A stretch of 64,000 nt of DNA from positions 1-64,000 of the forward strand of contig JAUHWG010000025.1 of assembly GCA_030424595.1 (NCBI GenBank), in the 5' to 3' direction. A model generated the notes under the pieces. The model searched no databases and had not been told where the DNA came from. It worked only from the letters and a program-made list of their open reading frames with translations. Each line of letters begins with the position of its first letter. Within the stretch, counting starts at the first letter, position 1. The stretch is from Polyangia bacterium (GTDB taxonomy: Bacteria; Myxococcota_A; Polyangia; Nannocystales; Nannocystaceae). Shown here piece after piece: positions 18,998 through 27,146 of the stretch. The translations under genes and the position numbers were made by a program.

Positions 18998-19102
18998 CGG
19001 CGTTTCGTCGGACCACGGGGACCGTCGATCGCGACGGAGGGCCGACGATTGCGGCGCGAGAGCACACGGGACTCTTGCCCGCTCGGCTTCGACGAAACGC
19101 CG
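18998..19102. repeat. 13-bp inverted repeat flanking a short spacer
   Basis: CGGCGTTTCGTCG (18998-19010) and its exact complement CGACGAAACGCCG (19090-19102) enclose 79 bases that include the second-family element GCACACGGGACTCTTGCC. The arms could be element ends of a small non-autonomous repeat, or a long hairpin RNA. Confidence 0.6.
19044..19081 (+). repeat. Second dispersed repeat family, copy 2
   Basis: GACGATTGCGGCGC followed by GCACACGGGACTCTTGC, matching 5170-5207. It lies inside the 18998-19102 inverted repeat. Confidence 0.42.
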
Positions 19103-19168
19103 CTGTACCGCGCCGTACCGCAAGTTTTGGCGGGGCCGAGGGGGGCGACGAGGGCTGGAGAGCGCGCG

Positions 19169-19197
19169 GGACTCTTGCCAAGGCCTCCTAGGGCCGG
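19169..19197 (+). repeat. Second dispersed repeat family, copy 3
   Basis: GGACTCTTGCCAAGGCCTCC followed by TAGGGCCGG. The same string, with one substitution and one inserted base or so, is at 59396-59425. It overlaps the last codons and stop of the DUF4105 gene, which reads in the other direction. Confidence 0.45.
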
Positions 19198-20573
19198 CTG
19201 CGGCGGGCGAGGGCGAGGAGGCCGACGGAGAAGAGCCCGCTCATCGCGATGAAGATCCTGGGCTCCTGGTAGAAGACGCCGAGGAGCTGGAGGAGGATGA
19301 CGAGGAGGATGAGCCCCATCCGGGCGCCGGCGTAGACGGTCAGGAGCTTGCGCTCGCCGGCGCGGAGAGGCCTGCGCGACCAGAGCACGCCGAGGTAGAC
19401 CAGGAGCAGGTCGGTCACCGGGAAGAGCAGGGCGTTCTCGTTGTAGCGGAGCTCGTCGAGGTTCGAGTAGAGCATCACGGCGAGCATCACGAGGCCGAGG
19501 AGCCCGGATATGAGCCCGTAGGAGCCGATCCAGAGGCCTGCGCCGGCGGTCCTCTCCGGCAGTCGGCGAAGGGCTCGGCGGCCGCCAAAGCCGAGGAGGA
19601 GCATCGCCAGGATCGTCACGAGCGGGGTCGTGATCGACGGGATCTTCACCACGTCGGGCTCGATGTACTGGATGAGCGGGGTGGGGGGGTCCGCGAGCGG
19701 GACCGTGCCCTCGCCGTCGGGGGCCGGCACCTGGATCTCCTGGAGGTAGTCGGAGAGGCTCTGGGTGGCGACGGTCGCGAACCACTTGTCGACCGGACGA
19801 TCGTGGACCCGGCCGAAGAAGAGGCTGCTGACGAGGGCCATCAGGTGATGCCTGCGGAAGAGGATCCGCTCCATCCCGCGGGAGGTGCTCGGTGAGGCCG
19901 GAGCGCCGACGAGCGCCTCGCGGAGAGCACCGTCGGTCGCCTCGTCGAGGACGTCGCGGATCTTCGTCGTGCAGGTGGAGTAGTGGTAGTGGTGCGGGTA
20001 GTCGCGGTTCTCAGGGAGGGCCGTTTGGGCGAGCTGGTCTGCGACCTGGGCCGCTTGGGCGTCGGTCAGGTTGATCTTCTGGCGCCAGACGTCACGACCC
20101 TGACGGAGCCCGTAGTCGTTGACCAGGTCCTGGAGCGTGCCGAGGACGGTCAGGCGAAACTTCGCGCCGCCGCGGACGAGGTCCAGCGGGAGATCGGGAT
20201 CGTCGAAGTCGGCGTCGCCGAAGTTGTAGATGAGGGTCTTGCTGGGATCGGCCTCGCCGTCGTCGATCCAGGCGACCATCACCGCCGCGTGGCCCCCGGC
20301 GGTGTAGAGGTGGTCACCGGGTCCGATGGTGATCAGGTGGATCTCGGGCCGGCCGTTCTCGGACCCCAGCTTGGGGCTCGGCTCGGGGCTCGGCTCGGGG
20401 CTCGGCTCGGGGCTCGGCTCGGGGCTCGGCTCGGGGCTCGCCTCGGCGGCGACGCTCTCTGGGGCGGCAAACTCCGCGGAGGCCAGGCCCGGACGCGTGA
20501 GGGCGCAGAGCAGAGCGCCGAGGTAGAGCGTCGAGCGGATCCAGGTGCGAGCGCGGGGAGGCGTGTCTTTCAT
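19188..20573 (-). CDS. DUF4105/Lnb-like exported membrane protein
   Basis: 461 residues. Signal peptide about 1-34; a Pro-Glu-Pro-Ser repeat linker (about 43-68); the DUF4105 domain about 75-300 with GDHLYTAGGHAAVMV, YNFGDADFDDPDL and HYHYSTCTTKIRDVLDEA, all matching that periplasmic domain family (related to the Lnb N-terminal domain); then about five membrane segments (320-455). His and Cys in those motifs look like a papain-like catalytic set, in line with the family's suspected hydrolase fold. The role in the envelope is unknown. It is divergent from the ABC transporter across 324 bases. Confidence 0.85.
   Translation of the reverse strand: MKDTPPRARTWIRSTLYLGALLCALTRPGLASAEFAAPESVAAEASPEPSPEPSPEPSPEPSPEPSPKLGSENGRPEIHLITIGPGDHLYTAGGHAAVMVAWIDDGEADPSKTLIYNFGDADFDDPDLPLDLVRGGAKFRLTVLGTLQDLVNDYGLRQGRDVWRQKINLTDAQAAQVADQLAQTALPENRDYPHHYHYSTCTTKIRDVLDEATDGALREALVGAPASPSTSRGMERILFRRHHLMALVSSLFFGRVHDRPVDKWFATVATQSLSDYLQEIQVPAPDGEGTVPLADPPTPLIQYIEPDVVKIPSITTPLVTILAMLLLGFGGRRALRRLPERTAGAGLWIGSYGLISGLLGLVMLAVMLYSNLDELRYNENALLFPVTDLLLVYLGVLWSRRPLRAGERKLLTVYAGARMGLILLVILLQLLGVFYQEPRIFIAMSGLFSVGLLALARRSRP
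20371..20442 (+). repeat. 12-bp tandem repeat coding the PEPS linker
   Basis: About six near-perfect copies of GGGGCTCGGCTC inside the DUF4105 gene; read on the minus strand they encode repeated Glu-Pro-Ser-Pro. Length should vary between strains by slippage in multiples of four residues. Confidence 0.85.
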
Positions 20574-20897
20574 CGCTGAGGTCTGCCTGTCGCTGTGGCC
20601 CTACACCGCCGCTCGGAGCCCGTCAATCGCCGGCGCTGGGACAGTGTTCATGGGCGATCCTCGCAGGTCCGCCCAGCGGCCGCGCTCGAGATGTCGGCGA
20701 GCGGCTCCGCCTCAGCCGATGGAGCTGCGCAGCGCCTCGTTGGGCTCGTCGCGAGCTCGGCGACGGTGAGGCCGCGCCAAAGCGCTGAAGCCTCGCCCCA
20801 AGGGCTCGCGGAGGCCCGCGGAGGCGCCTGCGGGCCGGGTTCGACCAGTGCCCGGGGTTGTTCGGTGATCGCCCGCGTGCCATGGTGCTCCGCTCCC
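20574..20897. other. Divergent promoter spacer, DUF4105 / ABC transporter
   Basis: The transporter frame stays open through this stretch, but the extra sequence (rich in Ser, Arg, Ala, Gly) is unlike any transporter N-terminus and is taken as non-coding. No repeats or clear sites seen; both promoters should be here. Confidence 0.45.
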
Positions 20898-22757
20898 ATG
20901 GCGGCCAAGCGAGAATCACCCCACGGACACACCTCCGGCGGCGCCGCACCGGGGTCGAAGATCGAGCTGCGCGCCTTCTTCGGGGTCTTTCGCTACAGTC
21001 GGCGGGCGATCGGCCTGGTCTGGTCGACCAGCCGCCGCTTGACCCTCTTCCTCGCGGTCTTGACCGTCCTCTCGGGGGTCATCCCGGCCCTCACGGCCTA
21101 CGTCGGCCGCTGGATCGTCGACGCCGTGGTCGAGGCCTCGAGCTCGGGGATCCACGATCCCTGGCCGGCGCTGCGCTGGGTGGCGATCGAGGCCGGCCTC
21201 GTCGTCATCCTCGTCGCGGCCCAGCGCGGGATCTCGATCTGCCAGTCGCTCCTGCGGGCGCTCCTGGGCCAGCGGGTCAACGTCATGATCCTGGAGAAGG
21301 CGCTGACGCTCGACCTCGTCCAGTTCGAGGACTCGGAGTTCTACGACAAGCTGACGCGGGCCCGGCGGGAGGCCTCGTCACGGCCGCTCAGCCTGGTCAC
21401 CAAGACCTTCGGCCTGGTCCAAAACGCCATCTCGCTGGTCTCCTTCGCGATCCTCCTGGCGGGGTTTTCGCCCTGGGCGGCGCTGATCCTGCTCCTCGCC
21501 GGGCTGCCCTCGTTCTTCGTCGAGACCAAGTTCTCCGGGGACGCGTTTCGCCTCTTCCGCTGGCGCTCGCCGGAGACCCGGATGCAGATGTACTTAGAGA
21601 CAGTTCTCGCCCGCGAGGACTACGCGAAGGAGGTCAAGCTCTATCAGCTCGGGCCGCTCCTCCTCGATCGCTACCGCTCGATCTTTGACACGATCTTCGC
21701 GGAGGATCGGCGCCTGACCCTGCGCCGCGGGATCTGGGGCTACTCGCTCGGGCTCCTGGGATCTGCGGTCTACTACGGCGCCTATGCCTGGGTCGCGGCC
21801 TCAGCGGTCCAGGGGATGATCACGATCGGGGCGATGACGATGTACCTGCTCCTCTTCCGCCAAGGTCAGTCGGCGGTGGCGGCGAGCCTCTCGTCGATCA
21901 GCGGGATGTACGAGGACAACCTCTACCTGTCGACGCTCTACGAGTATCTCGGCCAGGCCGTCGAGCAGCCGCCGGGGCGGGAGCTGGTGGGCCTGAGGCC
22001 CGGCGACGGCGTCCGCTTTGAGGGGGTCTCCTTCGCCTACCCCGGCGCGGAGCAGCCTGCGCTTCGGGACATCACCTTTCACCTGCGCCCGGGCCAGACC
22101 CTGGCGCTCGTGGGCGAGAACGGATCGGGCAAGACCACCTTGATCAAGCTCCTGACGCGCCTCTATCGGCCCTCCACCGGGCAGATCCTCCTCGACGGTC
22201 GGAACCTCGACGAGTGGGACGAGGGCGCGCTGCGCAAGCGGGTCGGCGTGATCTTCCAGGACTTCGCGCGCTACCAGCTGCTGGTCGGCGAGAACATCGG
22301 CGCCGGTGATGTCGACCACTTCGACGACGAGCCGCGCTGGCGGGAGGCCGCCCGTCAGGGGATGGCCGACGCGTTCGTCGACGGGATGACCGACGGCTAC
22401 AACACTCAGCTCGGCCGGTGGTTCAAGGACGGTCGCGAGCTCTCGGGGGGGCAGTGGCAGAAGATAGCGCTCGCCCGGGCCTTCATGCGCGGCGGCGCCG
22501 ACATCCTCGTGCTCGACGAGCCGACCGCGGCGATGGACGCCGCCGCCGAGGCTCAGATCTTCGAGCATGTCCGCGATCTGACCCGCGACCGGATGGCGAT
22601 CGTCATCTCCCACCGATTCTCTACGGTCCGGATGGCCGACCATATCGTCGTCCTCGACCAGGGAAAGATCGTCGAAGAGGGCGACCATGAGGCGCTGATG
22701 GCCGCGGACGGCGGCTATGCCCGGCTCTTCACCCTCCAGGCTCGGGGCTACCGCTAG
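20898..22757 (+). CDS. ABC transporter, fused membrane and ATPase domains
   Basis: 619 residues from ATG 20898, the length usual for this half-transporter type. Membrane domain about 30-345 with six predicted helices (LFLAVLTVLSGVIPALTAYV and so on). ATPase domain about 365-610: Walker A GENGSGKTT (406-414), Q-loop FQDFARYQ, signature LSGGQ (515-519), Walker B ILVLDEPTAAMD and H-loop SHRFSTV. It should work as a homodimer in the inner membrane exporting a lipid, peptide or drug. The Q-loop FQDFARY resembles the subgroup linked to peptide or bacteriocin export, but the substrate cannot be read. A longer in-frame start is rejected. Confidence 0.9.
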   Translation: MAAKRESPHGHTSGGAAPGSKIELRAFFGVFRYSRRAIGLVWSTSRRLTLFLAVLTVLSGVIPALTAYVGRWIVDAVVEASSSGIHDPWPALRWVAIEAGLVVILVAAQRGISICQSLLRALLGQRVNVMILEKALTLDLVQFEDSEFYDKLTRARREASSRPLSLVTKTFGLVQNAISLVSFAILLAGFSPWAALILLLAGLPSFFVETKFSGDAFRLFRWRSPETRMQMYLETVLAREDYAKEVKLYQLGPLLLDRYRSIFDTIFAEDRRLTLRRGIWGYSLGLLGSAVYYGAYAWVAASAVQGMITIGAMTMYLLLFRQGQSAVAASLSSISGMYEDNLYLSTLYEYLGQAVEQPPGRELVGLRPGDGVRFEGVSFAYPGAEQPALRDITFHLRPGQTLALVGENGSGKTTLIKLLTRLYRPSTGQILLDGRNLDEWDEGALRKRVGVIFQDFARYQLLVGENIGAGDVDHFDDEPRWREAARQGMADAFVDGMTDGYNTQLGRWFKDGRELSGGQWQKIALARAFMRGGADILVLDEPTAAMDAAAEAQIFEHVRDLTRDRMAIVISHRFSTVRMADHIVVLDQGKIVEEGDHEALMAADGGYARLFTLQARGYR

Positions 22758-22935
22758 CAGCCCGGAGGCTCCGGTGTGGTCGCACGGGGCTCGTCGCTCC
22801 TGGGTCGCCGCCGTCTCCACGCTCGCGCGGTAGACGATGGGGGGCGGATGCCTCATGGAGATGTTCCGGGACCGGATCCGCGCCATGAATTTTTTCGGTC
22901 ACCATCGCCTGGCGAGCCCGTAGAGAGGACAGGAA

Positions 22936-23520
22936 ATGACGACGATGACTCACTCAATCCTGCGTTCCCTCGCCCCCCTGACCCTTCTTTGCGCCCTCGG
23001 GCTCGGTGCCTGCCAGCAGGGCGGCGACGGCCCGACCGCCCGCTCGGCGGAGCTGGAGAACGCCGCCGGGATCAAGATCCTCATCAGCGACGCTGGTGAG
23101 CTCACCCAGGACCAGGTCCACGCGATCAGCCAAAGCGTCGAGGGCAAGGCCCAGGACGTGAGCGCGGCGATGGTCCGGATGAAGAAGGACGACGGCGAGG
23201 GCGGCGAGCCGACGAGCCTCGAGATCGAGATCTGGGGCGCTGGTCTGCCGGACTCGGCGGCGCTGGTCAGCCAGCTCAAGGCGGACTTTCCGGCGATCGC
23301 GAGCGCGGAGGTCGAGGTCGTGAACCTCGAGCCGGGCAGCGGTCCGAAGCCCCTCTCGGTCGAGGTCGACGAGGACGCGACGCCGGAGGAGACCAAGGAG
23401 CAGATCATCGAGTCCCTCCAGGCCGACGGTGTCGAGGGCAACATCGACGTTCAGGTCGAGGACACCCAAGAGGGCCGCCGCGTCGAGGTGAAGGTCGAGC
23501 ACGAGATCGTCGAGGAGTAG
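22936..23520 (+). CDS. Small lipoprotein sharing a sensor-like domain with the sigma partner at 31949
   Basis: 194 residues: signal peptide and lipobox GLGAC (Cys at about 26), then about 165 residues, acidic, of alternating helix and strand. The mature part aligns along its length with the outer domain of the ECF sigma partner at 31949-32755: SLEIEIWGAGLPDSAALVSQL against QVRLDVWGDLEDESEALAHVL, and KEQIIESLQADGVEGNIDVQV against REAILEKLAAEGFRGTAEVEI. A stand-alone lipid-anchored copy of a sigma-regulator sensor domain suggests a role in the same signalling route (inference). Followed by a hairpin terminator. Confidence 0.78.
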   Translation: MTTMTHSILRSLAPLTLLCALGLGACQQGGDGPTARSAELENAAGIKILISDAGELTQDQVHAISQSVEGKAQDVSAAMVRMKKDDGEGGEPTSLEIEIWGAGLPDSAALVSQLKADFPAIASAEVEVVNLEPGSGPKPLSVEVDEDATPEETKEQIIESLQADGVEGNIDVQVEDTQEGRRVEVKVEHEIVEE

Positions 23521-23555
23521 CGGCGAGCACCGCCCTGCGGTTCCCCGAGAACAGG

Positions 23556-23584
23556 GAAGCCCCGAGCGAGATCGCCGGGGCTTC
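23556..23584. terminator. Hairpin terminator between convergent genes
   Basis: GAAGCCCCG (23556-23564) pairs perfectly with CGGGGCTTC (23576-23584), with an 11-base loop. No T-run follows, but the position between two converging genes supports transcription stop in both directions. Confidence 0.6.
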
Positions 23585-23652
23585 GCGCTGCCTGCCGAGG
23601 CTCTGTCGGGACCCTCGCGGGGATCCCCTGAGAGCCTCGACTCGCTCCGCTC

Positions 23653-24996
23653 CTAGGGGGCGAGGCAGAGGTTGAGCTGCTCTTCGCAGACCTGCGGGTC
23701 GTTGTTCTCCATCAGGCACATGTCGAACTGGAGGAAGCACTCCTCGTCGGGCGGGGGCGGCTCGCCGACGCACTCCTGGTAGATCTGCTCGCAGAGCTCC
23801 GGGGGCTTGCCCTCCTCGAGGCACTGGTTTAGGACCTCCTCGCACTGGTTGGGCGGGGGCGGCTCGCCGACGCACTCCTGATAGATCTGCTCGCAGAGCT
23901 CGGGCGGGTTGCCCTCCTGGAGGCACTGGTGGAGGACCGCCTCGCACTCGTTGGGCGGCGGAGGCTCGCCGATGCACTCCAGATAGACCTGCTCGCAGAG
24001 CTCCGGGGGGTTGCCCTCCTGGAGGCACTGGTCGAGGACCGCCTCGCACTCGTTGGGCGGCGGGGGCTCGCCGACGCACTCCTGGTAGACCTGCTCGCAG
24101 AGCTCCGGGGGGTTGCCCTCCTGGAGGCACTGGTCGAGGACCGCCTCACACTCGTTGGGCGGCGGGGGCTCGCACTGCCAGAGGATCTCCTCGCACAGCT
24201 CGGGGGGGTTGCCCTCTTCGAGGCACTGGAAGAACTCCTCCTCGCAGGGAGGCGGCTCGCACATGTCGCCCTTGCAGGGCTCGCAGTTCGGATCGTCGGG
24301 GTCGTCGCACTTCGGCGGCTCTTCGCACTGCCAGAGGATCTCCTCACAGAGTTCGGGCGGCAGACCCTCGTCGAGGCAGAGGAAGTACTCCTCCTCGCAC
24401 TTGGGGGGCGGCTCGCACCCGTCTCCCTCGCAGCAGTCGGGATCGTTGGGATCGTTGGGATCGTCGCATTGCGGGGGCTCCTCGCACTGCCAGAGGATCT
24501 CCTCGCAGTACTCGGGCGGCTTCCCGTCTTCGAGGCACTGGAAGAACTCGTCTTCGCACATGGGGGGCGGGTCGCACTTGTCGCCTTCGCAGGGCGGGTC
24601 GCACTTGTCGCCTTCGCAGGGCGGCGGCGGGCACTCCTCATTGTCACCGCAAGGTGGCGGCGGGCACTTGCCCTCTTCGTCGCAGGGGGGCGGGGGCTCG
24701 CACCAGTCCCCGTCGCAGGGGGGATCCGGATCGTCCGAGTCGCCCTCGCTCTCGCCCTTGCACTCGAAGAGGAAGTCTTCACAGATCTCGACGGCGATCT
24801 CGGCGTCGATGCACTGCGCGTACTCGTCAAAGCAGGGATCACCGGGCTCGTCGGGCCACTCGCCGTCGTCGTCGCCGTGGGTGTCGCCGTGGCCGGGGGG
24901 TTCAAAGTGACAGCCGGTGCTGACGAGCAGCATCCCGGCGACGAGGGCCGAGAGGCCGAAGGTAGTGGACCGGAGGATCTTTTGGACTGAGCTCAT
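23653..24996 (-). CDS. Lipoprotein built of nine twin-CX6C repeats
   Basis: 447 residues. Signal peptide with lipobox STGC (Cys29). The mature protein is nine copies of C-x6-C-x9-C-x6-C (25 residues each), joined by acidic Pro-rich linkers. Units 1 and 9 are the most diverged; units 5-8 are nearly identical and follow each other every 34 residues. Between the first and second units lies a stretch of short C-PPP and CEGDKCDPP motifs. Each unit looks like a helical hairpin clamped by two disulfides, analogous in pattern to twin-CX9C proteins, but homology is not claimed. Extracellular and stiff; possibly a surface adhesin or spacer. No known family recognised. Confidence 0.82.
   Translation of the reverse strand: MSSVQKILRSTTFGLSALVAGMLLVSTGCHFEPPGHGDTHGDDDGEWPDEPGDPCFDEYAQCIDAEIAVEICEDFLFECKGESEGDSDDPDPPCDGDWCEPPPPCDEEGKCPPPPCGDNEECPPPPCEGDKCDPPCEGDKCDPPPMCEDEFFQCLEDGKPPEYCEEILWQCEEPPQCDDPNDPNDPDCCEGDGCEPPPKCEEEYFLCLDEGLPPELCEEILWQCEEPPKCDDPDDPNCEPCKGDMCEPPPCEEEFFQCLEEGNPPELCEEILWQCEPPPPNECEAVLDQCLQEGNPPELCEQVYQECVGEPPPPNECEAVLDQCLQEGNPPELCEQVYLECIGEPPPPNECEAVLHQCLQEGNPPELCEQIYQECVGEPPPPNQCEEVLNQCLEEGKPPELCEQIYQECVGEPPPPDEECFLQFDMCLMENNDPQVCEEQLNLCLAP
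23741..24170 (-). repeat. 102-bp tandem repeats coding twin-CX6C units
   Basis: About four head-to-tail copies of a 102-bp unit with a few substitutions each, inside the Cys-repeat lipoprotein gene. In-frame unit length means copy number can change without frameshift. Confidence 0.8.
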
Positions 24997-25080
24997 CGTC
25001 GCGCGGACTCCTTGGAAGGCTATGTGTGTGAGAAACCCGAGCAGGCGGACGATTACAGAGAAAATCAGGAAAATTGTGGG

Positions 25081-25110
25081 CGCGCAGACGCGCAGACGCG
25101 CAGACGCGCC
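25081..25110. repeat. 8-bp tandem repeat upstream of the Cys-repeat gene
   Basis: GCAGACGC recurs about three and a half times in the 247-base spacer 24997-25243. Next to it (25045-25075) is a locally AT-rich stretch with AGAAAATCAGGAAAATT, a likely promoter or leader for the leftward Cys-repeat lipoprotein, whose ATG has AGGAG about 11 bases upstream. Confidence 0.5.
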
Positions 25111-25243
25111 GGGCAGCCAGCGCCGCCACGCGACGCGCGGAGCCGCAGGTCCGAGCCTCGAGCCTGCGGACGGTGACCCTGTCTCGCCAGCAGTGGCGCG
25201 CGGACGCCCTCCGGTGCGGGCATCTTCGGGCGCTCCGCCCGGA

Positions 25244-25585
25244 TCAGCTCTCGAGCTTCTCGACGACGAGCTCGACGAAGCTGTCCGCGTCGAGCTGGGT
25301 GTAGTCGTAGTTCTCTTCGAACCACTGGGTCAGGGAGTCAGCCTGTCCCTCGCGCATCATCGCGGCGATGAAGGGGTAGTTCTTCGAGAGCTCGAGCATC
25401 CGCCCGAGCACGCCCTCTGCCGCGGGGTGCTTGGCGTAGCGCGTCCGCAACCACGTGAACATCAGGTAGATCCAGGTCGGCTCGGCGGCCTCGATGAGGC
25501 GGGCCATGTCGGGCACCGACAACGAGCCGAGCTCCACGCCGTCCAAGAGCCGGCGGGCCTCTCGTTGTTCCATTTCAAATGCCAT
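25244..25585 (-). CDS. Small cytosolic helical protein, unknown
   Basis: 113 residues from ATG 25585 (AAGG upstream). All-helical by composition: REARRLLDGVELGSLSVPDMA, LIEAAEPTWIYLMFTWLRTRYA, LGRMLELSKNYPFIAAMM, ending in an acidic helix (YTQLDADSFVELVVEKLES). No catalytic or binding motif seen. The frame extends upstream to 25978, but those residues are Arg/Pro-rich noise. It is divergent from the FabH-like gene. Confidence 0.65.
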   Translation of the reverse strand: MAFEMEQREARRLLDGVELGSLSVPDMARLIEAAEPTWIYLMFTWLRTRYAKHPAAEGVLGRMLELSKNYPFIAAMMREGQADSLTQWFEENYDYTQLDADSFVELVVEKLES

Positions 25586-25988
25586 TGTTGACTGCCTTGC
25601 GCTCGGGTCGTCGAGCGGCCGGGAACATAGCACCGAGGCCGCCCCCTGACTCGTCTCCGCGACCTCTGCCAGGCGGCCCGATCGGTGCGGTCGGACACGC
25701 GGATCACAGCGCACCCGCGGCCCTGTTGAGGTCTGGCCTCCCCGCGCCGTGACCCTCCTCCCGACCGGCTCTGAGACAACGCGGCGGTGCGGGCAGCTAG
25801 CGCGGGCCTCGTGAGCGAGGGGCTCCGTCGAGGCGGGCCCTGGCCTGGGGGCAGGTGACTCCAGGTCCGGGCGGGGTCTGTGGATCCTCACGGCTGATCG
25901 TCGCGCGGATGCAGGGTTGGTCTGGGCCCTGGGCTCGGGGCATACTCGGCGACCGTTCGCGCGCACACCCTCCCTCATGAGGCAGTTG
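25586..25988. other. 403-bp divergent spacer
   Basis: No gene supported. Contains a CCTGG/CCAGG inverted repeat near 25840-25865 and the promoters of the two divergent flanking genes; no other structure seen. Confidence 0.4.
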
Positions 25989-27107
25989 ATGATCCCGATC
26001 CAGATTAGCGGTACAGGCCTCTACACCCCCACAGAGTCGATCTCCAACGAGGAACTCGTGGCGGCGTTTAACCGCTATGTCGAGCTCTACAACCACCAGC
26101 ACGCCAAGGCGATCGCCGCCGGCACGGTCGAAGCCCTCCAGCCCTCGGGCGTCGAGTTCATCGTCAAGGCCTCCGGGATCCGCCACCGCTTCGTGATGGA
26201 GAAGAGGGGGATCCTAAACCCGGAGTTCATGGCCCCGAGGATCCCCGAGCGCGGCGACGACGAGCCCTCGCTCCAGTGCGAGATGGCGGTCCACGCCTGC
26301 CGCGAGGCCCTCGCAGAGGCGGGCAAGACCGCCGCCGACGTCGACGCGGTGCTCGTCGCCTGCTCCAACCACCAGCGCTCCTACCCGGCGATCGCGATCG
26401 AGGTCCAGGCGGCGCTCGGGATCGACGGCTTCGCGGTCGACATGAACATGGCCTGCTCGTCGGCGACCTTCGGGATCCAGGCGGCCGTCAACGCGATCCG
26501 CGGGGGCTCGGCCCGGTCAGTGCTGGTCGTCAACCCGGAGATCTGCACCGGTCACCTGAACTTCCGCGACCGCGACTCCCACTTCATCTTCGGCGACGCC
26601 TGCACGGCGATCCTCGTCGAGCGGACCTGTGACGCCAAGGTCCCGGGCTTTGAGGTGCTCGACACCCGCCTGCGGACCTCCTTCTCCAACAACATCCGCA
26701 ACAACTTCGGGTTCATGAACCGGACCGCGCCTGAGAGCGTCGGCGCGGCGGACAAGCTCTTCTATCAGCAGGGGCGCAAGGTCTTCCGAGAGGTCGTGCC
26801 GATGGTCGCCGATCTGATCTCGGCGCACCTGGACGACGCCGAGATCCCGGTCGAGTCCGTGCGGCGGATGTGGCTGCACCAGGCCAACCTCAACATGAAC
26901 AAGCTGATCATGAAGCGGGTGCTGGGGCGGGCGGCGAGCCCGGAGGAGGCGCCGACGATCCTCGACACCTACGCCAACACCAGCTCGGCCGGGTCGATCA
27001 TCGCCTTCCACAAGTTCCGCGAGGACCTCAAGACCGGCGATATCGGCGTGATCTGCTCCTTCGGCGCCGGCTACTCCATCGGCAGCGTCCTGGTCCGTCG
27101 GTCCTAG
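25989..27107 (+). CDS. Beta-ketoacyl-ACP synthase III (FabH family)
   Basis: 372 residues from ATG 25989, which has GAGG six bases upstream; ATG 25977 would add four residues without a ribosome binding site. Thiolase-fold condensing enzyme with Cys156 in MNMACSSA, His in WLHQAN and Asn in YANTSSAG as triad. Such enzymes join an acyl-CoA to malonyl-ACP at the start of fatty acid or related synthesis. At about 373 residues, with the long insert between residues 30 and 90 (YVELYNHQHAKAI, RFVMEKRGILNPEFM), it resembles the longer FabH variants such as Pseudomonas PA3286, which feeds medium-chain acyl-CoA into synthesis; that subgroup assignment is tentative. Confidence 0.9.
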   Translation: MIPIQISGTGLYTPTESISNEELVAAFNRYVELYNHQHAKAIAAGTVEALQPSGVEFIVKASGIRHRFVMEKRGILNPEFMAPRIPERGDDEPSLQCEMAVHACREALAEAGKTAADVDAVLVACSNHQRSYPAIAIEVQAALGIDGFAVDMNMACSSATFGIQAAVNAIRGGSARSVLVVNPEICTGHLNFRDRDSHFIFGDACTAILVERTCDAKVPGFEVLDTRLRTSFSNNIRNNFGFMNRTAPESVGAADKLFYQQGRKVFREVVPMVADLISAHLDDAEIPVESVRRMWLHQANLNMNKLIMKRVLGRAASPEEAPTILDTYANTSSAGSIIAFHKFREDLKTGDIGVICSFGAGYSIGSVLVRRS

Positions 27108-27146
27108 CGGGCGAGCAGCTCGAGGCGAGCTCGCGTCTGGCAGCGG

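Larger units (their letters stand above)
18792..19187. other. 396-bp spacer with inverted repeat and second-family repeats
   Basis: No gene is supported. Between the lipoprotein start and the end of the DUF4105 gene it holds a 13-bp perfect inverted repeat (18998-19010/19090-19102) and two copies of the GGGACTCTTGCC element exactly 100 bases apart (19071 and 19171). Downstream of the DUF4105 gene it should also hold transcription stop signals. Confidence 0.5.

Noticed and set aside
19188..20573. True spermidine or lipase function for the DUF4105 protein
   Set aside because: Only DUF4105 motifs are present; there is no GxSxG or polyamine synthase motif.
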